Shown: in pieces, positions 1 through 5,115 of the stretch
How the letters are laid out: the number at the start of each line of letters is the position of its first letter
Numbering within the stretch: position 1 is the stretch's first letter
Assembly: GCA_022705125.1 (NCBI GenBank)
Contig: JAKJFB010000205.1
Location: 1 to 5,510 of the forward strand
Direction of reading: 5' to 3'
Length of the DNA stretch: 5,510 nucleotides
From: Pseudomonadota bacterium
GTDB taxonomy: Bacteria > Pseudomonadota > Gammaproteobacteria > Pseudomonadales > UBA5518
The notes under the pieces: model-generated
Databases searched by the model: none
Told to the model about the DNA's origin: nothing
What the model saw: only the letters and a program-made list of their open reading frames with translations
Program-made: the position numbers and the translations under genes

Positions 1-190
1 CGGCGCAAGCCGCGATTGCCGCGGCTCCGGATGCGCGGCGCTTTCCGCAGGAGCGGCACGAGCCGCGATTGCAGCGGCTCCGGATGTGCGGCGCCGACCG
101 CAAGGCCGATGATCGCGACTTGCGTCGCTCCTGCGGCAGCCCGGATGCGCGACACGTTCTGTAGGAGCGGCGCGAGCCGCGATTGCAGCC
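1..190. repeat. REP-like palindromic repeat array (four hairpin units)
   Basis: Four copies of a short GC-rich hairpin unit are visible. Plus-strand copies have stem-loops at 1-13 (cut by the window edge), 53-66 and 167-180. Each is a GCGGC arm, a 4-base loop (GCAA, ACGA or GCGA) and a GCCGC arm, preceded by AGGAGC in the complete copies and followed by GATTGC. A fourth copy lies on the minus strand at 115-128. The first two units are 53 bp apart. The spacer CCGGATGCGCG sits 26 bp before the core of both the second and the last copy, so the repeat unit is longer than the hairpin. The shape (AGGAGC, stem, loop, stem, CGA) resembles REP elements of pseudomonads and other proteobacteria, which are often spread by RAYT transposases; no RAYT gene is in this window. 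The array ends about 60 bp before recJ and could affect transcript ends or DNA supercoiling there. Confidence 0.8.
110..138 (-). repeat. Inverted REP unit with compensatory stem change
   Basis: Read on the minus strand this is GCAGGAGC, then GCGAC-GCAA-GTCGC, then GAT, matching the plus-strand units. Relative to their GCGGC/GCCGC stem, one base of the left arm changed (G to A) and its pairing partner in the right arm changed too (C to T), so the 5-bp stem is intact. Paired with the plus-strand copy at 160-186 it forms a head-to-head inverted pair of the BIME type. Confidence 0.7.
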
Positions 191-207
191 CGCCGATGCG
201 CCGCGGC

Positions 208-235
208 TTGTGCATGAATGCCGGCCACCTATAAG
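208..235 (+). promoter_or_regulatory. Possible sigma-70 promoter for recJ
   Basis: TATAAG at 230-235 matches five of six bases of a -10 box. TTGTGC at 208-213 is a weak -35 (three of six), with a 16-bp spacer. Transcription would start near 242, leaving only a few untranslated bases before the recJ ATG at 249, where no clear Shine-Dalgarno sequence is seen. It is the only AT-rich hexamer in this GC-rich gap. The assignment rests on pattern alone. Confidence 0.3.
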
Positions 236-248
236 CTTTCTTCGACCG

Positions 249-1940
249 ATGACCCGAATCCAGCCCCGCTCCATCCCGCAGCAAGCCTTCGCCCGCCTCG
301 CCGATGCCGGCCTGCATCCGCTGCTCGCCCGCCTCTACGCCGCGCGCGGCATCGCGCGCGCCGACGAGCTCGACACCAGCCTGAAGAACCTGCTGCCGCC
401 CGAGGCGCTCACCGGCACGGCGGAAGCCGCGATCCTGCTCGCCGACGCCATCGAGGCCGGCGCGCGCATGGTCATCGTCGCCGACTACGACTGCGACGGC
501 GCCACCGCCTGCGCGGTGGGCGTGCGCGCGCTGCGCGCCTTCGGTGCCGACGTGCATTACCTCGTGCCGGACCGCGTCACGCTCGGCTACGGCCTCACCC
601 CGGCCATGGTCGAGATCGCCGCGCGCCTCGAGCCCGACGTGCTGATCACCGTCGACAATGGCATCGCCAGCGTCGAGGGCATCGCCGCCGCGCGCGCCCA
701 TGGCATGGCCACGGTGATCACCGACCATCACCTGCCCGGCGACGTGCTGCCCGAAGCCGACGTGATCGTGAACCCCAACCAGCCCGGCTGCGACTTCCCG
801 AGCAAGGCGCTGGCCGGCGTGGGCGCGATGTTCTACACGATGCTCGCGCTGCGCGCCGAACTGCGCGAGCGCGGCGCCTTCGCCGGCGCCAAGGAACCCA
901 ACCTTGCCGAGCTGCTCGACCTCGTCGCGCTCGGCACCGTGGCCGACGTGGTCAAGCTCGACCGCAACAACCGCATCCTGGTCGCGCAAGGCCTCGCGCG
1001 CATGCGCGCCGGGCGCCTGCAGCCCGGCATCCGCGCGCTGTTCGGGCTCGCCGGGCGCGACCCGGCGCGCGCCAGCACGATGGACCTCGGCTTCATGATC
1101 GGCCCTCGCCTCAACGCGGCCGGGCGACTCTCCGACATGAGCCTGGGCATCGAGTGCCTGATCACCGACGACCCCGGCCGGGCGATGAACATCGCCCAGG
1201 AGCTCGACAAGCTCAACCGCGAACGCCGCAGCATCGAGGCCGGCATGCAGGAAGAAGCGCTCGCCCGCCTGGCGGGTTTCGACGCCGGCAACCGCGCCAC
1301 CGTGGCGCTCTTCGAACCCGACTGGCACCAAGGTGTGATCGGCATCGTCGCCGGCCGCATCAAGGAGCGGCTGCACCGCCCCACCATCGCCTTCGCGCGC
1401 GCGAGCGACGGCGAACTCAAGGGCTCCGGGCGCTCGATCCCCGGCCTGCACCTGCGCGACGCGCTCGACCTCGTCGCCAAGCGCCAGCCCGACCTCATCG
1501 TGCGCTTCGGCGGCCACGCCATGGCGGCCGGCCTGACCATCCGCGAATCGGAACTCGCACGCTTCGACGCGGCCTTCGAGGAGGTCGTCGGCGAACTGCT
1601 CGAGCCCGCCCAGCTCGAGCGCCGCATCGATACCGACGGCAGCCTCGAATCCGGCTACTTCGCGCTCGACGCCGCGCGCATGCTCGACAACGAGATCTGG
1701 GGCCAGGGCTTTCCGGCGCCGCTGTTCGACGACGTCTTCCGCGTCGAGCGCCAGCGCCTGTTGAAGGACAAGCACCTCAAGCTCGATCTGTGCCGCAACA
1801 CCGCGCGCTACGAGGCGATCCAGTTCAACCACGCCGGTGGCGCCCCGGAGCAGATCCACGCGGCCTACCGCCTGGGGATCAACGAGTTCCGCGGTGTGTC
1901 GAGCGTGCAGTTGATGCTGGAGCACTTCGAGGCGGCCTGA
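249..1940 (+). CDS. recJ: Single-stranded-DNA-specific exonuclease RecJ
   Basis: The product is 563 aa, close to the 577 aa of E. coli RecJ, and complete. RecJ degrades single-stranded DNA 5' to 3' in the cytoplasm, using a divalent metal (Mn/Mg), in RecFOR recombination, base-excision repair and mismatch repair. The DHH-domain motifs are all visible: DYDCDG at residues 79-84 (E. coli has DFDADG), VDNG at 135-138 and DHH at 159-161. GPRLNAAGRL follows at 285-294, then WHQGVIGIVAGRI, and the DHHA1-domain GGH at 421-423 in FGGHAMAAG. The C-terminal segment with WGQGFPAPLFDD and INEFRG fits the RecJ OB-type domain. The ATG at 249 gives an N-terminus like known RecJ proteins (LLARLYAARGI near residue 30). 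In-frame upstream starts (TTG 183, GTG 210) would run into the REP array and are unlikely. No catalytic residue is missing. The 3' end overlaps the converging regulator gene. Confidence 0.97.
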   Translation: MTRIQPRSIPQQAFARLADAGLHPLLARLYAARGIARADELDTSLKNLLPPEALTGTAEAAILLADAIEAGARMVIVADYDCDGATACAVGVRALRAFGADVHYLVPDRVTLGYGLTPAMVEIAARLEPDVLITVDNGIASVEGIAAARAHGMATVITDHHLPGDVLPEADVIVNPNQPGCDFPSKALAGVGAMFYTMLALRAELRERGAFAGAKEPNLAELLDLVALGTVADVVKLDRNNRILVAQGLARMRAGRLQPGIRALFGLAGRDPARASTMDLGFMIGPRLNAAGRLSDMSLGIECLITDDPGRAMNIAQELDKLNRERRSIEAGMQEEALARLAGFDAGNRATVALFEPDWHQGVIGIVAGRIKERLHRPTIAFARASDGELKGSGRSIPGLHLRDALDLVAKRQPDLIVRFGGHAMAAGLTIRESELARFDAAFEEVVGELLEPAQLERRIDTDGSLESGYFALDAARMLDNEIWGQGFPAPLFDDVFRVERQRLLKDKHLKLDLCRNTARYEAIQFNHAGGAPEQIHAAYRLGINEFRGVSSVQLMLEHFEAA

Positions 1941-2650
1941 GCCTCGAACAGGCGATCGCACTCCGTTCGCACCGCGCGGTAACACTCGCAGGTGCGCGCC
2001 TCGAGGCCGGCGCGATCATTCACCGTGATGTGGCCGCGTCGATAGCGGATCAGGCCTTCGGCCTGCAGCTTGCCCGCCGCCTCGGTGACCGCCTCGCGGC
2101 GCACGCCGAGCATGTGCGCGATCACCTCCTGGGTGACATCGAGCTGATTGCCCGGCAGCAGATCCAGGCTGGACAACAGCCAGCGACACAATTGGCGGTC
2201 AACCAGGTGGTGGCGATTGCAGACGATGCTGTGCGCCATCTGCGTCATCAGCGCCTGGGCATAGCACAGCGACAGACGCTGCAGCGTGCCGCCCCGGTCG
2301 CGTTCGCGGGCAATCACCTCGGCGGGCAGGCGCCAGGCCTCGCCCCCGCTCTGCACCGTCATCGCAAAGCGCGTGCTCACGCCCCCGAGCACCAGCGGGA
2401 TGCCGACCAGGCCGTCCTTGCCGGTCATCGCCAACTCGGCCGACGCGCCGCTGTCGTTGGCGAGGATCAGCGCCACGATGGCGGTGGTGGGAAAGTACGC
2501 GAACTCGAAGGGCGCACCGGGCGCGTGGAGAAGCACGCCCGGCACCAGGGTGACACGCTCGAGCTCCCCCACCAGCCGCGCGTAGTCGCGCGCTGGAAGC
2601 GCCGCCAGAATCTGGTTCTGGCGTGGATCGTGTGCCAGTAGCCGCACCAT
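1865..2650 (-). CDS. Crp/Fnr-family transcriptional regulator (paralogue 1)
   Basis: The product is 261 aa. The N-terminal half is a cyclic-nucleotide-binding-like beta-barrel, with VYFP/AYFPTTAIV-type text at 51-60 and the block ELAMTGKDGLVGIPLVLGG at 72-90. A long helix follows (about 110-150), then HHLVDRQLCRWLL at 147-159. The C-terminal winged helix-turn-helix is at about 170-210, with the likely recognition helix at 184-195 (RREAVTEAAGKL). R185 and E186 align with the DNA-contacting Arg180 and Glu181 of E. coli CRP, but the position of CRP Arg185 is Glu190, so a different half-site is expected. No cysteine cluster like the Fe-S ligands of FNR is seen at the N-terminus. The start at 2650 has a good ribosome site (AGAGGAG, read on the minus strand). 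Longer upstream extensions lack family similarity. The last 24 or so residues (238-261) are antisense to recJ. The effector is unknown. A closely similar gene starts at 5116. Confidence 0.93.
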   Translation of the reverse strand: MVRLLAHDPRQNQILAALPARDYARLVGELERVTLVPGVLLHAPGAPFEFAYFPTTAIVALILANDSGASAELAMTGKDGLVGIPLVLGGVSTRFAMTVQSGGEAWRLPAEVIARERDRGGTLQRLSLCYAQALMTQMAHSIVCNRHHLVDRQLCRWLLSSLDLLPGNQLDVTQEVIAHMLGVRREAVTEAAGKLQAEGLIRYRRGHITVNDRAGLEARTCECYRAVRTECDRLFEAQAASKCSSINCTLDTPRNSLIPRR

Positions 2651-2682
2651 GTCACTCCTCTGCTGCTGATACCGCCGATCGG

Positions 2683-2698
2683 TGTGCGCTGTGGAAAA
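2683..2698 (-). promoter_or_regulatory. Candidate Crp/Fnr-type operator upstream of regulator 1
   Basis: Read on the minus strand this is TTTTCCACAGCGCACA. It aligns with the 16-bp cores at 2757-2772 and 5049-5064, sharing TTC-N-R-C-R-G-Y-GCAC. It ends 32 bp before the start codon of the regulator gene and points the same way, so it would suit autoregulation. The left half is TTT rather than TGT, and the flanking similarity of the other two sites is absent, so this is the weakest of the three. Confidence 0.35.
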
Positions 2699-2725
2699 AG
2701 ACCCGCAGCGCGACGCGTGTCCAGT

Positions 2726-2773
2726 TGAACTTGTATTCCTCATGTCGGCATGCATCTGTTCGACGGCGCACGC
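2726..2773 (+). promoter_or_regulatory. Conserved upstream element with Crp/Fnr-type core, csbD copy
   Basis: TGAAC, then TATTCC, then the 15-mer GCATGCATCTGTTCG (2748-2762) are shared with the region before the second regulator gene, with one indel in between. The core TGTTCGACGGCGCACG at 2757-2772 has TGT-N10-ACG, the spacing of a CRP-class site (TGT-N10-ACA), as an imperfect dyad (TTCG/CGCA arms). It lies 155 bp before csbD and, on the other strand, about 107 bp before the regulator start at 2650, so it could act on either. TTGAAC at 2725-2730 could serve as a -35 box, but no convincing -10 follows. Confidence 0.6.
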
Positions 2774-2927
2774 ACGGGACGAGGGCGAGCCCGGAAATTT
2801 CGACCGCGGCTTATGTGCCCTGACGTACAGACCGCGCTCATGGATACGCACATCCTGCATGAACCCGCTGCCCGGCACCGTCCCCGCAGCGGCGCCGAAA
2901 GGCCAACCCAGCAGCAAGGAGACGCGC

Positions 2928-3116
2928 ATGAACAAGGATCAAGTCAAGGGCCGGATCAAGGAAGCGACCGGCAAGGTGAAGGAAGTCACCGGCAAGGTGG
3001 TCGGCAACGAAAGCCTGGAAGCGGAAGGCAAGGTCGACCAGGTGGTCGGCGAGGTCCAGGCCGACTATGGTGACCTGAAGGAAGACATCAAGGACGCCGT
3101 CAAGAAGCCCGCCTGA
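2928..3116 (+). CDS. CsbD-like stress-response protein
   Basis: The product is a 62-aa, highly charged and soluble protein. It matches the CsbD family (Bacillus CsbD, E. coli YjbJ), which are small proteins induced by general stress whose molecular role is not settled. Family marks are MNKDQVKGRIKE at the start, the near-repeat KGRIKEATGK / KVKEVTGK at 7-23, GNESLEAEGKVDQVVGEVQ at 26-44, and a lysine/aspartate-rich helical tail. No cysteine, signal peptide or membrane segment is present. The ATG has a strong AAGGAG six bases upstream. A longer in-frame reading back to 2682 has no family similarity and no comparable ribosome site. The PRC-barrel gene starts 39 bp downstream on the same strand, so co-transcription is likely. 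The conserved element at 2726-2773 may control both. Confidence 0.92.
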   Translation: MNKDQVKGRIKEATGKVKEVTGKVVGNESLEAEGKVDQVVGEVQADYGDLKEDIKDAVKKPA

Positions 3117-3155
3117 CGCCACGCTGTTTGACCCCATGCACTGCCAGGAGCTGAG

Positions 3156-3599
3156 ATGAATGACGAAGAACGCGACAATTACGGGATGTACAAAGCCATC
3201 GCCCCGACCACACTGGGGCCCGACATGGAAACCGGACCGGGTCCGCACCTGATGGGCGCAGATACCTTGATCGGCAATGAGGTGGTGAACCACGACGACG
3301 AAAACGTCGGCGAAATCAAGGAGATCATGCTGGAAGTGCACAACGGCCGCATCGCTTACGCCGTGCTGTCCTTCGGCGGTTTCCTGGGAATGGGCGAGAA
3401 GCTCTTCGCCGTACCATGGAGCGCCTTGAAGCTCGACACCGAGAACATGCGTTTCGTGCTCAACGTCGCCAAGGATCGCCTCAGCGAGGCGCCCGGCTTC
3501 GACAAGGGCAAGTGGCCGAACATGGCCGACCCCGCGTGGTCAAGCACCATCCATTCGTACTACGGCACCCAGCAGCACAGGGATGAGCTGACCCACTGA
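3156..3599 (+). CDS. PRC-barrel domain protein
   Basis: The product is 147 aa, with a PRC-barrel fold at about residues 33-105: LIGNEVVNHDDENVGEIKEIML (38-59, key LIG, V43, G52, I54), then NGRIAYAVLSFGGFLGMGEKLFAVPW (63-88), then a closing strand MRFVLNV (98-104). PRC-barrels occur in photosynthetic reaction-centre H subunits, RimM and many small bacterial stress or envelope-adaptation proteins; this stand-alone form belongs to the last group and has no known reaction. The tail KDRLSEAPGFDKGKWPNMADPAW (105 on, key PGF and W residues) is typical of these stand-alone proteins. No signal peptide or membrane helix is seen, so it is probably cytoplasmic. The start has AGGAG at 3146-3150, five bases before the ATG. 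It likely forms an operon with csbD upstream and perhaps DUF1840 58 bp downstream. Confidence 0.9.
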   Translation: MNDEERDNYGMYKAIAPTTLGPDMETGPGPHLMGADTLIGNEVVNHDDENVGEIKEIMLEVHNGRIAYAVLSFGGFLGMGEKLFAVPWSALKLDTENMRFVLNVAKDRLSEAPGFDKGKWPNMADPAWSSTIHSYYGTQQHRDELTH

Positions 3600-3630
3600 G
3601 TGCCCATCGAGAACCACGCGCCCCCCGTCT

Positions 3631-3651
3631 GCACCCAGCGGCGGAGGGTGC
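3631..3651 (+). promoter_or_regulatory. Small stem-loop covering the DUF1840 ribosome site
   Basis: GCACCC at 3631-3636 pairs perfectly with GGGTGC at 3646-3651 around a 9-base loop. The Shine-Dalgarno sequence GGAGGG (3643-3648) lies half in the loop and half in the right arm. There is no U-tract after it, so it does not look like a terminator. It could mildly limit translation initiation, or be chance in GC-rich DNA. Confidence 0.3.
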
Positions 3652-3657
3652 CCTGTC

Positions 3658-4005
3658 ATGAGGCAAACGGTCATGTTGATCAAGTTCAAGTCCGCAGCAA
3701 GCAATGATGTGCTGATGTTCGAGACGGCCGCGAAGGATTTCCTGCGCTGCATCGGCAAGGCCCCGGACGAGGCCACCGGGATCATCACGGTGGACCAGCT
3801 TCCAGCCGCCATCGACAGCGTTCGGGCGGCCATTGCTGCCGACAAGACCCAGCCGCTCGCAGCGGCCGACAACGCCGGCAAGGAGGTGGCCAGCGGGGAC
3901 GACGAGCTCGACGAGCGCGTCGAATTCGGTCAGCGTGCGGTGCCGATGCTCGAGCTCATGGAGCGCGCGCTGGCAGAAGGCGCGCCCGTCGTCTGGGGGG
4001 TTTAG
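3658..4005 (+). CDS. DUF1840 family protein
   Basis: The product is 115 aa of unknown function. It matches the DUF1840 family, small proteins found mostly in betaproteobacteria. Marks are MLIKFKSAASNDVLMFE at 6-22, the stretch GIITVDQLPAAIDSVRAAI, a variable acidic linker (DDELDE), and the family ending AVPMLELMERALAEGAPVVWGV (key P, ML and terminal WGV). No catalytic motif, signal or membrane segment is seen. I chose the ATG at 3658 because GGAGGG lies nine bases upstream. The ATG at 3673 gives the usual family N-terminus (MLI-FKS) and is the alternative; the five extra residues are not conserved as far as I know. It lies 58 bp after the PRC-barrel gene on the same strand and may be read from the same transcript, although nothing in the sequence links their functions. 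Confidence 0.88.
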   Translation: MRQTVMLIKFKSAASNDVLMFETAAKDFLRCIGKAPDEATGIITVDQLPAAIDSVRAAIAADKTQPLAAADNAGKEVASGDDELDERVEFGQRAVPMLELMERALAEGAPVVWGV

Positions 4006-4024
4006 CCGGCGCGGCAGCGCGTGC

Positions 4025-4059
4025 ATTCCGCGTCTCGCGTTCCGCATTTCGCCTTTCGC
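4025..4059 (+). repeat. Five tandem heptamer repeats (NTYYCGC)
   Basis: Five exact-period 7-mers follow one another: ATTCCGC, GTCTCGC, GTTCCGC, ATTTCGC, CTTTCGC. All share T at position 2, C/T at positions 3 and 4 and CGC at the end. They sit between the DUF1840 stop and the ribosome site (GGAGGAG) of the broken hydrolase gene. A sixth degenerate unit ACTCACC may follow. No function is assigned. Confidence 0.7.
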
Positions 4060-4083
4060 ACTCACCGTCGGAGGAGAACCACC

Positions 4084-4786
4084 ATCAAGAATCCCAACCG
4101 GTCCTTTTGCCCGGACTACTCAACGACGCGAGCCTGTTCGAGCAACAGGCCGACGCGCTTGCAGACGTTGCCGGCATCACCATCGCAGACCTCACCGGCG
4201 CTGACACGATCGGCCAGCTTGCCGCCGACACCCTCGCCTCTGCACCCGATGGACAGTTCGTGCTCGTCGGCCTGTCGATGGGCGGCTACGTCGCGCTGGA
4301 GATCATGCGTCAGGCACCCGAACGCGTCCGCGCGCTGGTCCTCGTGAGCACGAGCGCGCACCCCGAGACGCGCGAAGCCACCGCCGCGCGCAAGAAGCTC
4401 GTCGATCTCGCCGAAACGAAGTTCCAGACCGTCATCGAAACCCTGCTGACGCGCATGGCGCACCCCGACCACGCACGCCCGAGGTCGGCGGCATGTTCCA
4501 GTCATCCGCAAACGGACTGGGAAAAGAGGTTTTCGTGCGCCAGGAACGCGCCATCATCGGCCGCAGCGACAGCCGCCCCGGCCTCGCCCGCATCAAGTGC
4601 CCGACCCTGGTGATCTGCGGCCGCGAGGATGTGATCACGCCACCCGCTGTGCACGAAGAACTGGTCGCGGCAATACCCGGGGCGAAACTGGAGGTCATCG
4701 AGAACTGCGGCCACCTTTCGCCACTCGAGCAGCCCGGGCAGGTCACCGAGATCCTGCGCGACTGGCTGCGCACACTGCCGGGTTGA
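4084..4786 (+). pseudogene. Alpha/beta-fold hydrolase, broken by two single-base deletions
   Basis: The reading is split between two frames. The first part, from about 4086 to 4478, gives QPVLLPGLLND (oxyanion-hole strand) and GLSMGGYVALEIMRQAPERV with the nucleophile serine codon at 4275-4277. The second, from about 4478 to 4786, gives EVFVRQERAIIGRSDSRP, then CGRED with the acid Asp at 4628-4630 and ENCGHLSPLEQP with the His at 4712-4714. The catalytic triad is therefore present but not in one frame. One base restored in the C-run near 4478-4480 joins the halves (HPDHAR-x-EVGGMF). There is also no ATG: GGAGGAGAA at 4070-4078 is followed by ACCATCAAGAA, and adding one G would make ATG-CAA-GAA in the correct frame. 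The repaired protein would be about 234 aa, usual for this family of esterase/MenH-like hydrolases. Substrate is unknown. Sequencing error is the main alternative. A TTG start at 4107 would lose the first strand. Confidence 0.8.
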
Positions 4787-5115
4787 ACGACGGCAGCGGC
4801 ACCCGCCAACAGGTCATGAGGAGCGCGCTTCCCGAGGCCTGCCGACTTCCCTGCCAGTTCATTCAGCGCGGAGGTGTTGACCAGCCGTATCGCCAGCTCG
4901 AACCGGACGCGCGGCGACCCGCGTTTCCGTGTTGGTCGAGATTCGCGTGCTACCTTCGACACCCTTTGCGCCGGCCTGCCCCACGAGCGGCTTGCCGAAG
5001 CATCCTTCCTTTTTCGTGAACTATTATTCCACTCAGGCTGCATGCATCTGTTCGGCAGTGCACCCCGGCCACCGCCCCGCGCAAGCCAGCACACGGCAAC
5101 TGAAAGGAGACCCCG
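4787..5115. other. Intergenic stretch upstream of regulator 2
   Basis: This 329-bp gap has no gene I can support. Open frames on both strands cross it but carry no recognisable motif and no ribosome site. No strong terminator hairpin with a T-run follows the hydrolase stop. The last 100 bases are relatively AT-rich (around 5005-5030) and contain the conserved element at 5017-5064 and the ribosome site of the next gene. Confidence 0.6.
5017..5064 (+). promoter_or_regulatory. Conserved upstream element with Crp/Fnr-type core, regulator 2 copy
   Basis: TGAAC at 5017-5021, TATTCC at 5025-5030 and the 15-mer GCATGCATCTGTTCG at 5040-5054 repeat the element found before csbD, one base longer in the middle. 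The core TGTTCGGCAGTGCACC at 5049-5064 keeps the TGT-N10-AC spacing. It ends 51 bp before the regulator ATG on the same strand, a position suited to autoregulation or control by the paralogue. Which bases are promoter and which operator cannot be told from two copies. Confidence 0.6.

Larger units (their letters stand above)
2651..2927. other. Divergent intergenic region
   Basis: This 277-bp gap separates the minus-strand regulator gene from csbD. It holds two candidate operators (2683-2698 and 2757-2772) and the csbD ribosome site at 2916-2921. Open frames crossing it are unsupported by any recognisable protein. Its size and divergent layout fit a shared control region. About 140 bp between the 2757 element and the csbD ribosome site contain nothing I can assign. 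Confidence 0.6.

Noticed and set aside
16..234. A 72-codon open frame in the first 234 bases
   Set aside because: It reads through the palindromic repeat units; its internal repeats (SGTSRDCS, SGASRDCS) are translations of those units.
218..2641. An 807-codon plus-strand open frame across recJ and the regulator
   Set aside because: It is arginine-, alanine- and histidine-rich, typical of an out-of-frame reading of GC-rich coding DNA, and contains no recognisable domain. RecJ and the Crp/Fnr protein explain the same DNA.
4493..4786. A separate 97-aa protein starting at the ATG at 4493
   Set aside because: It is the C-terminal half of the hydrolase in the shifted frame, with the catalytic Asp and His but no nucleophile. 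It is better described as part of the pseudogene.
4909..4924. A small inverted repeat ACGCG/CGCGT as a terminator
   Set aside because: The stem is only 5 bp and no T-run follows; expected by chance in this base composition.
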